Source of the DNA: a virus
DNA: 64,000 bases
Direction: 5' to 3' (one strand)
IMG/VR virus record: IMGVR_UViG_3300028786_000006
Location: 98,342-162,341 of that record
In this document: piece by piece, positions 58,632-64,000 of the stretch
How the letters are laid out: every line of letters begins with the position of its first letter
How positions within the stretch are numbered: position 1 is the stretch's first letter
Program-made: the position numbers and the translations under genes
The notes under the pieces: generated by a model
The model's input: the letters and a program-made list of their open reading frames with translations, nothing else
Databases searched by the model: none
What the model was told of the DNA's origin: nothing

Positions 58632-59516
58632 ATGACACAAATGTACAGCGTCGCCAAGTCTCTAATTGAGCGCCTGGTCAGCTACGACGACAAGGTCCGC
58701 CTGGCCGCCGAACGGGAAGCCAGGGCTCTGATTGCCGCCCCGCCCCGCTCAACCTTGTTGGAAGAGCGCAACCAGCTGGACCAGGAATGGTCTGCCCTTC
58801 AGGATATGAAGCGATCAGAGAGTGTCGGGTGGACCAAAGTACCGACATCCTATCTCCAGGCGCTGTCCGATGAATGGGCGGCATGCCGGCAAATTGGCAT
58901 GGCTCGCGACGGGGACGACCTGGGCAAGAAGCTGATGCCAGTATTGGATTACCTGAAGCCAGGGTCAGCCGGCCAAGTGGTTCTGGTTCGTGAAGTTGTC
59001 CAGGACGCGGTTGCATGTATTCTCGGTAACGCCGAAAGCCCAGACCTCGTCCGCAATACTCTGATCAACCTGGAAGCCGCCCTCGGTAACGTTGACACGT
59101 CCAAGTGTAAGGTTGACGGGGGCGCATGTGGAGCGGGCGGGTACTGTTCCGATTGCCACTGGGCGGAAAAGAACGATTCTACCCTGGGAGGTTGGCCGGC
59201 GTACCGGGACCAGGAATCGACCAAGGTGATGATGGAGAACTACGGCGTCACTGAGGAACCGAACTACTGGTCCAACATCATCACCGGGGTAGACCTCTTG
59301 GTGTACGTTGGGAAGATCACGTACCTCCAGCTATTGGTTCATCACGGCGATACCAGGGCGTACACCAAGCGTATATCAGACTCAGCCGAGTTCGATATCT
59401 CCTTCATGGAGCTGAGAGGGTTGGCCAAAGGGCTTGGTGACCCATACCGACAACAGGCTGAGCTCTTCACATATGAGCGCCTGGCTAACATGGGTTGGCG
59501 CCGGAGTCTGCCGTGA
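58632..59516 (+). CDS. Hypothetical protein with Cys cluster
   Basis: 294 residues. CKVDGGACGAGGYCSDC (about 157-173) may bind zinc. GGAGGGG precedes ATG. Unknown; follows the lyase by 15 nt. Confidence 0.8.
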   Translation: MTQMYSVAKSLIERLVSYDDKVRLAAEREARALIAAPPRSTLLEERNQLDQEWSALQDMKRSESVGWTKVPTSYLQALSDEWAACRQIGMARDGDDLGKKLMPVLDYLKPGSAGQVVLVREVVQDAVACILGNAESPDLVRNTLINLEAALGNVDTSKCKVDGGACGAGGYCSDCHWAEKNDSTLGGWPAYRDQESTKVMMENYGVTEEPNYWSNIITGVDLLVYVGKITYLQLLVHHGDTRAYTKRISDSAEFDISFMELRGLAKGLGDPYRQQAELFTYERLANMGWRRSLP

Positions 59517-59662
59517 TGTGGTGGCGGTGTGACAAATTCGCCGCTCTCGTGTTGGCGTCCTGCGTAAATTCCCCAACCCTGGGCGAACTTGATCCATACC
59601 AGCGCCGCGTGCGCTCGAAGGGCCAGAAGGCCCGCAACCGCAAACACAGGAATCAGAAATGA
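59516..59662 (+). CDS. Small basic, possibly lipid-anchored protein
   Basis: 48 residues (MWWRCDKFAALVLASCVNSP...KHRNQK). LASC fits a lipobox after a short hydrophobic segment; the tail is very basic. TGATG/ATGA overlaps. Could be a short spanin-like lipoprotein, unproven. Confidence 0.5.
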   Translation: MWWRCDKFAALVLASCVNSPTLGELDPYQRRVRSKGQKARNRKHRNQK

Positions 59663-60102
59663 CTGTTTCACTCAAGCTTGAATTGAAGATCATCCCAGGC
59701 GCAAACCCTGGGCCGTCCATCTACTTGAGCGCGCCCGGCGGCGAGCCCCAGTTCGTGATTGACAAAGATGTTCTGACTGCCGTGCGCATCGGCGCCATCC
59801 CCGGTATGACCAAGGCGGACATCCCTGATTTCTGTGAGGTCGCTTTGATGCCGGCCTTGATCAAGGCCCTGGGGCTCGAAAGTGTTCTGAAAGCTCTTGC
59901 GGACGAACTCACCAAAGACTCGGTGAACGCCAACAACTCCATCATGGTCGAGTCGGAGCCTTACCTGGCCAAGCAAGAGCCGATCTGGTTGAGCCGGCCG
60001 TACCCTGAAGACAAGCCGTGGATGTACATCCAGGACGGCGATCGCGTGCCCTCCCCTTGCGCCCAGGCGTATGTCCGTGTTGAGGTAGAACGCCCAGTAT
60101 GA
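59659..60102 (+). CDS. Hypothetical protein
   Basis: 147 residues. Beta-type start (VSLKLELKIIPGANPGPSIYL). ATGA overlaps. Unknown. Confidence 0.78.
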   Translation: MTVSLKLELKIIPGANPGPSIYLSAPGGEPQFVIDKDVLTAVRIGAIPGMTKADIPDFCEVALMPALIKALGLESVLKALADELTKDSVNANNSIMVESEPYLAKQEPIWLSRPYPEDKPWMYIQDGDRVPSPCAQAYVRVEVERPV

Positions 60103-60455
60103 ATATCGAACAGCGGGTGCTGACGTCACCCAACGCATTGATCATCGACTATGCGCTGATCAAAACGAACCGTCGCCTGACCCTCGACATCATCAGCCAG
60201 TTTGAACCCACCCGGTGGCGCGGCGATGACGATGGCGACTTCCCAACCTTCAAGGCCAGCAACGGCTATGAGGTAATCTCGCGCAGCCGCATGGACATCC
60301 AAACGGAACGTCTGTGGTTGTTGGGTGCGTCCGAGAACGAGCGCTCGGGTACGATGGTGTTCTCTTCTAACGAGAAACGCGACAAAGCCTGCGAACAATT
60401 TCAGCTGGCTCTATCTGAATGGATCGACCACCAGGTAGCAACTGGTCTGGCCTGA
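60099..60455 (+). CDS. Hypothetical protein
   Basis: 118 residues, mixed. ATGA overlap; ends before a two-way terminator. Unknown. Confidence 0.78.
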   Translation: MNIEQRVLTSPNALIIDYALIKTNRRLTLDIISQFEPTRWRGDDDGDFPTFKASNGYEVISRSRMDIQTERLWLLGASENERSGTMVFSSNEKRDKACEQFQLALSEWIDHQVATGLA

Positions 60456-60465
60456 AGTGATCGGC

Positions 60466-60510
60466 AATAAAAAACCCCCTGACTTTGCGGTCAGGGGGTT
60501 TTTTATTATT
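60466..60510. terminator. Bidirectional terminator
   Basis: AATAAAAAACCCCCTGAC mirrored by GTCAGGGGGTTTTTTATT between convergent genes; T-run in both directions. Confidence 0.92.
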
Positions 60511-60871
60511 CGCCCTTTGCTTTGGCGGTGTAGGTTGCTGGGACGCCGTGGGCGCCCTCGGATTCGCGGCGATCATCAGCAGCCGCTTTGATCGCCAGGT
60601 TGTAGGTGCGGGCGTCCACTTCAACGTCGTATGCTCCGAAGGTGCAACCCGATGCGTAAGTGGTGATCTTCGGGGTGATGGTAACCACCCAGGTGCGAAT
60701 CGCCGGGCGGGCCTTGGCTTGTTCCTTGAGGGCCACAACTTCATCGCGCAGGCCGAGGGCGTATTCGATTTCTTCCAGCGTACCGGTAACTTCTGGTTTG
60801 TCATACCCGTTCACGAAAGCGTAGAACACGATGCGACCTTCTTTCATGAGTTGACCGATGCGCGGATCCAT
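60506..60871 (-). CDS. Hypothetical protein
   Basis: 121 residues on the reverse strand, cassette leader (CACTGAGGG) and promoter. Unknown. Confidence 0.83.
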   Translation of the reverse strand: MDPRIGQLMKEGRIVFYAFVNGYDKPEVTGTLEEIEYALGLRDEVVALKEQAKARPAIRTWVVTITPKITTYASGCTFGAYDVEVDARTYNLAIKAAADDRRESEGAHGVPATYTAKAKGE

Positions 60872-60904
60872 TTCGAAGCCCTCAGTGGCTGTAGTGATGG
60901 GCTC

Positions 60905-60932
60905 AGTATACCTGAACTTTTAAACGAAACAA
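60905..60932 (-). promoter_or_regulatory. Sigma-70-like promoter, reverse strand
   Basis: TTGTTT (60932-60927), 16 bp, TATACT (60910-60905). Confidence 0.82.
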
Positions 60933-60967
60933 CCCCTCATTCAAAAATAATTTGAATGAGGGGTTGT
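60929..60967. repeat. 17-bp-arm inverted repeat overlapping a -35 box
   Basis: ACAACCCCTCATTCAAA and TTTGAATGAGGGGTTGT around AATAA. It ends the upstream reverse gene and holds the -35 of the next. Confidence 0.88.
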
Positions 60968-60981
60968 GGTGCCATCAACCG

Positions 60982-61368
60982 TTAGAACTTCAGGCCTTTC
61001 TTCTCAAGGCGTGTCAGCATGTTCTGGTCGCCCCGGACGTTCCTGGTTATGTCCATATCGTTGGACGTCAGGTACATCCCGATGATGCGCCCACCCTTAT
61101 TGTGGGTGGCGTAGATGTTGTTCCCGGCCATCTTCATCTTGGTTACGATCGGCTGAGCCTTCGGAACCCGCGTACCTTTCTTGAATATCTTGGTGTGCCG
61201 GGCGCCGTCCAGCACCAGCACCATGCATACGTCAAAGTTGTGGGAGAGGGTGTTGGCCTCTACTACCAGACAGGCGGTCAACGTACCGAACCCCATGTCT
61301 ACCATGATTTCGTCACCACAAACAACCCGAGACACAAGCTCGGCATCCCACACAATCACTTTACCCAT
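60982..61368 (-). CDS. Hypothetical protein, reverse strand
   Basis: 128 residues. Start at 61368 (MGKVIVWD) with GAGGGGC upstream on that strand. Beta-rich. Unknown. Confidence 0.82.
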   Translation of the reverse strand: MGKVIVWDAELVSRVVCGDEIMVDMGFGTLTACLVVEANTLSHNFDVCMVLVLDGARHTKIFKKGTRVPKAQPIVTKMKMAGNNIYATHNKGGRIIGMYLTSNDMDITRNVRGDQNMLTRLEKKGLKF

Positions 61369-61403
61369 TTCTTGCCCCTCAGTGAGCATCTGTCGAGGGC
61401 GCC

Positions 61404-61432
61404 AGTATACCGGCCAACACAGAACGTTGCAA
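61404..61432 (-). promoter_or_regulatory. Sigma-70-like promoter, reverse strand
   Basis: TTGCAA (61432-61427), 17 bp, TATACT (61409-61404). Confidence 0.78.
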
Positions 61433-61445
61433 CCAGTCTTTGAAG

Positions 61446-61475
61446 TTGCGCACTGGCCCGCTTTGACCTTATACT
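61446..61475 (+). promoter_or_regulatory. Sigma-70-like promoter, divergent
   Basis: TTGCGC (61446-61451), 18 bp, TATACT (61470-61475); back to back with the reverse promoter at 61404. Confidence 0.65.
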
Positions 61476-61543
61476 GCTGGCTCTGGATACCTCGGACGTC
61501 GGCTGATATACGACCGCGAATTCATAATGTTAGGAGGGCTCAA

Positions 61544-61915
61544 ATGAAGCTCATGAAACTGATTTACCGAATCAACCGTCACATCCCCGTCGGCGGTTTG
61601 ACCATCGCCAAGCTCACCGAGGGTAATAACACGGTGACGCTGACCAACAACGGCTGGGTGATTACCTCTGACGGTAAGAGCAAAGACATGTTACCGGTTA
61701 CCCTGGTCAGCCAAGGGTTGGTCAATAAGTTCCAAAAGGAGCTCGGTATTCCTCACACAGAAGAGGGTCGCCGTACCCTGTTCGAAGCCTGGTGCCAACA
61801 CCCCGACCGCGCCCGCAGCTTCCCGGTTGATCCTCTGAAAGATGGTCTGTACCCGGACCGCCGTACCCAGTGTGCATGGGAAGGTTATAAAGAGGGCTGT
61901 GAGAATGGCGCATAA
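61544..61915 (+). CDS. Hypothetical protein
   Basis: 123 residues, AGGAGG 6 nt before ATG. Basic start (MKLMKLIYRINRHIP). Overlaps the next gene by 11 nt. Confidence 0.8.
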   Translation: MKLMKLIYRINRHIPVGGLTIAKLTEGNNTVTLTNNGWVITSDGKSKDMLPVTLVSQGLVNKFQKELGIPHTEEGRRTLFEAWCQHPDRARSFPVDPLKDGLYPDRRTQCAWEGYKEGCENGA

Positions 61916-62102
61916 ACCGAAAGGCTGGGGTATGCCTCAGCTCAGCAAGAAGGCGCACTACTTCGTCAACGGCCAGTCTTTGTGTAATCGCTGGATGTAC
62001 CTCGGTGAACTTGAAGACGCCCGCCATACTCATCCTCAGAACTGCGCGAGCTGCCAAGCTAAGCGCGAGAAATTGAACCCACCCAAAGGGGCTACGGTAT
62101 GA
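61905..62102 (+). CDS. Small zinc-binding protein (paralogue of the 39845 gene)
   Basis: 65 residues; HYFVNGQSLCNR...NCASCQAKREKLNP mirrors the protein at 39845. ATGA overlap to the next gene. Confidence 0.75.
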   Translation: MAHKPKGWGMPQLSKKAHYFVNGQSLCNRWMYLGELEDARHTHPQNCASCQAKREKLNPPKGATV

Positions 62103-62572
62103 CTCTCACTCTCCATTCGATCTTTGATGATCACCAGCAATACATCCTGGCAACCGATTTCCAGAAGTTCAACACGTACGTTGAAAGCGAGCAGCGCGCC
62201 CTTTATGAATCGATTGCGGTTGGCGAATTCGGTGACCACGATTACGCCCCGACCCTCGACCGCGACATGCACGGCAAGTACACCAACATCCTCCTAGAAG
62301 CCGGCTGGATGGCTTGGAGGCGCTGCTGTAAAATGCGCCAGGCCCTGGCCGGGGGCGATAAGCTCGTCAGTCACTGGACGGTGGACGGTAAGGGCGGCGA
62401 CTATGTGGACCTGGGCGTTGCTATCGGGGCCGGTACGTCCAAAGGTGATCTGGTCCAGGTCTATCGAGATACCACCAACGGCCAGATGTACTTCCGGGAA
62501 CCTGAAGACTTCATCGGTCGCCTGAAGCCGCTGGTTGCTGAAGCCTACATCCCTCTACCGTGCGGTGAGTGA
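62099..62572 (+). CDS. Hypothetical protein
   Basis: 157 residues; KYTNILLEAGWMAWRRCCKMR parallels NIYLNGAWLGWQQR in the 45075 protein. Unknown family shared within this phage. Confidence 0.8.
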   Translation: MTLTLHSIFDDHQQYILATDFQKFNTYVESEQRALYESIAVGEFGDHDYAPTLDRDMHGKYTNILLEAGWMAWRRCCKMRQALAGGDKLVSHWTVDGKGGDYVDLGVAIGAGTSKGDLVQVYRDTTNGQMYFREPEDFIGRLKPLVAEAYIPLPCGE

Positions 62573-62974
62573 ATGTTCAGATCATTGGAAGAAGAGAACA
62601 AGCGCTCCTGGCCTGAAGACCTCAACAAGCTCGACGGTCATTGGGGCCTCGTATGTAAGTGCTGCGAACGCACCTTCACTGGCCAGAAACACCGGAAGAA
62701 GTGTCGGGATTGCGATGGCGCGTGGGATGGCCTACCTGACCCACAGACACACAGCCTCCTACCACCGGTGGGTGCACGCGTCAAGATCGAACTGGCCCGC
62801 CCGCTGTGTTTGGTCGAGGTGAAAGTTACCGGGTACACCGTGTGGGCTGACCTCGGGGGTGACCCTCATTTGAACCGCGTGTTCGTAAACGTCTTGGACA
62901 ATGAGGGCTACCCTAACAGCCGTCTACTCAAAGACATCCACCCAATCATTATCACCAAGGCGTCTAAATCATGA
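62573..62974 (+). CDS. Zinc-ribbon protein
   Basis: 133 residues. CKCC...CRDC (about 28-49) is a four-Cys ribbon. The C-terminal part is beta-rich. Function unknown. Confidence 0.8.
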   Translation: MFRSLEEENKRSWPEDLNKLDGHWGLVCKCCERTFTGQKHRKKCRDCDGAWDGLPDPQTHSLLPPVGARVKIELARPLCLVEVKVTGYTVWADLGGDPHLNRVFVNVLDNEGYPNSRLLKDIHPIIITKASKS

Positions 62975-62983
62975 ACGATATCA

Positions 62984-63376
62984 ATGCCTGATCAACGCCT
63001 TCTGAAGTTCATCTCGGCCATCCGGGATAGCCACCCGGACATGGTCGAACTCTATACACAGGGCCAGTGCTACAACTTCTTCCTGATTATCCGGAGCTTG
63101 TGGCCGGCCGCTGTGGCGTACTATGATCACATCCAGGGGCATGTTTACACCGCCCTGGGTGGCCGGCTGTATGATATCAGGGGCGTACTGCCCCTCCCAC
63201 TGAAACGGTACGGCTACGATAAGCTGTCTCACGTTGATGGCCACCGACCTCATCGTTGGGCGAACGGAGAAACCCGCAGGCTCAAAGAGCAAGCGCGGAT
63301 CGTCTCCTCCAGTGGCCCTACGTCAGTTGATCCTGGCCGGGCTCACGGCGTTACCGAGCCCCTGCCCAGAACGTAG
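62984..63376 (+). CDS. Hypothetical phage protein with HVYTALGGRLYDI core
   Basis: 130 residues. YTQGQCYNFFLIIRSLWPAAVAYYD and GHVYTALGGRLYDIRG follow the Cys...His...Asp order of a common phage family that looks like a small papain/transglutaminase-like hydrolase. Catalytic role unproven. Pro-rich end. Confidence 0.77.
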   Translation: MPDQRLLKFISAIRDSHPDMVELYTQGQCYNFFLIIRSLWPAAVAYYDHIQGHVYTALGGRLYDIRGVLPLPLKRYGYDKLSHVDGHRPHRWANGETRRLKEQARIVSSSGPTSVDPGRAHGVTEPLPRT

Positions 63377-63388
63377 CCCCCAGGCACG

Positions 63389-63425
63389 AAAAAGCCCCCA
63401 TGGTTTGCGCCATGGGGGCTTTTTG
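63389..63425. terminator. Bidirectional terminator
   Basis: AAAAAGCCCCCATGG/CCATGGGGGCTTTTT between convergent genes. Confidence 0.92.
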
Positions 63426-63431
63426 TTGTGG

Positions 63432-63737
63432 TTAGAATTTGGGGGTGTAGAACTCAGTCTTCAATACGGCGGTCGGTGCCACTTGCAGATGGCCAAACCC
63501 GGTTGCCAGGCTCGGAGACCAAACCCAACGTTCCAGATCGATCTCACCTTTAGCCTTGATCGCCTTGACCAAACGTTCAGCTTCTTCGTGGCGCAGCAAA
63601 CCTTCGTGAAACAGTGAGTCCATGGCGTCGTCCAGCATCGGTTGGACGTACAACACCACGCGGTAACCTTTGTGTCCACCACCTGCGCCGGCGATGGTGT
63701 ACTGGACGTGGATGTGTTTCAGTTTCATCGTTGCCAT
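63432..63737 (-). CDS. Hypothetical protein, reverse strand
   Basis: 101 residues, start 63737 (MATMKLKHIHVQYT) after the CACTCAGGGG leader. Unknown. Confidence 0.82.
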   Translation of the reverse strand: MATMKLKHIHVQYTIAGAGGGHKGYRVVLYVQPMLDDAMDSLFHEGLLRHEEAERLVKAIKAKGEIDLERWVWSPSLATGFGHLQVAPTAVLKTEFYTPKF

Positions 63738-63771
63738 GTTGTGCCCCTGAGTGAGCTGTGTATGTGGGCTC

Positions 63772-63800
63772 AGTATATCTGATATGAACATCAAAGGCAA
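63772..63800 (-). promoter_or_regulatory. Sigma-70-like promoter, reverse strand
   Basis: TTGCCT (63800-63795), 17 bp, TATACT (63777-63772). Confidence 0.8.
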
Positions 63801-63831
63801 CCCTTTTTGAACTTTTTATTCTTACCAGAGC

Positions 63832-63860
63832 TTTACTGTACTTGAGCCGCCCGGTATAGT
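63832..63860 (+). promoter_or_regulatory. Sigma-70-like promoter
   Basis: TTTACT (63832-63837), 17 bp, TATAGT (63855-63860), divergent from the reverse promoter. Confidence 0.6.
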
Positions 63861-63887
63861 TGGCGAACCACATACAGAGATAGATTT

Positions 63888-63995
63888 GTGAAAGAGTATT
63901 TCCAGAAACGCCCGGCCCTTGTTGATGACTTGATAATGGTCGGGATGGTCGCCATTCTGGTCTTTGCGTATTGTTTCCGACACCGGCTTGCGTAA
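63888..63995 (+). CDS. Small membrane protein
   Basis: 35 residues, GTG start (MKEYFQKRPALVDDLIMVGM, then VAILVFAYCFRHRLA) with one hydrophobic span. Weak ribosome site. Complete within the window. Confidence 0.55.
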   Translation: MKEYFQKRPALVDDLIMVGMVAILVFAYCFRHRLA

Positions 63996-64000
63996 TCATA

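Overview
This window is almost certainly part of a large lytic tailed phage of a high-GC gammaproteobacterium, most likely Pseudomonas. The evidence is a complete T4-type replication set (clamp, both clamp-loader subunits, RegA, primase, UvsX, replicative helicase, DsbA), a DNA-modification pathway, about 100 small genes packed with ATGA/TAATG overlaps, many sigma-70-like promoters and an alginate lyase. The Pseudomonas assignment is an inference from base composition, the alginate lyase and promoter style. No integrase, tRNA or CRISPR array was seen.

1-9.7 kb: a modification operon (P-loop kinase, aGPT-Pplase2/AADT-like protein, zinc-binding small protein, unknown protein, HMUDK-helical-domain protein). 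It is followed by a P-loop ATPase, gp45, gp44, gp62 and RegA. A reverse-strand HNH homing endonuclease then overlaps the 3' end of regA, and a MazG-like pyrophosphohydrolase follows. 9.7-19.8 kb: a paralogous pair of HTH-like/Ala-Pro-linker proteins, the gp61 primase, small genes, an HTH-metallophosphoesterase fusion and several small genes, many under their own promoters. 19.8-29.1 kb: a PLP fold-type-II enzyme, a second P-loop kinase, a thymidylate-synthase-like hydroxymethylase, dNMP kinase, dUTPase-like enzyme, UvsX and gp41 helicase.

29.15-29.60 kb has no gene. It holds a strong promoter, about 300 nt of foldable sequence, an intrinsic terminator and a second branched inverted-repeat element, so it is a candidate new phage non-coding RNA. 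29.6-33.2 kb: DsbA, a TerB-like protein, an SGNH esterase-like (possible tail) protein, DUF1353 and a SleB-type lysin. 33.2-64 kb: a mosaic of small, mostly unknown proteins in operons driven by a repeated promoter/leader cassette (TTGC-16/17-TATAMT, then a leader ending in CACTGAGG). Within it lie a PL7 alginate lyase, a DUF4406 protein, a lipoprotein and small membrane proteins. This looks like an early host-takeover region.

Working model: dUTPase and the hydroxymethylase make hydroxymethyl-dUMP and the dNMP kinase raises it towards the triphosphate. The T4-type replisome incorporates it. A 5-hmdU DNA kinase activates it in DNA. The aGPT-Pplase/AADT-like proteins replace the pyrophosphate with an amino acid, and the PLP enzyme finishes the side chain. 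The gene families are read from the sequence; the end product is not known.
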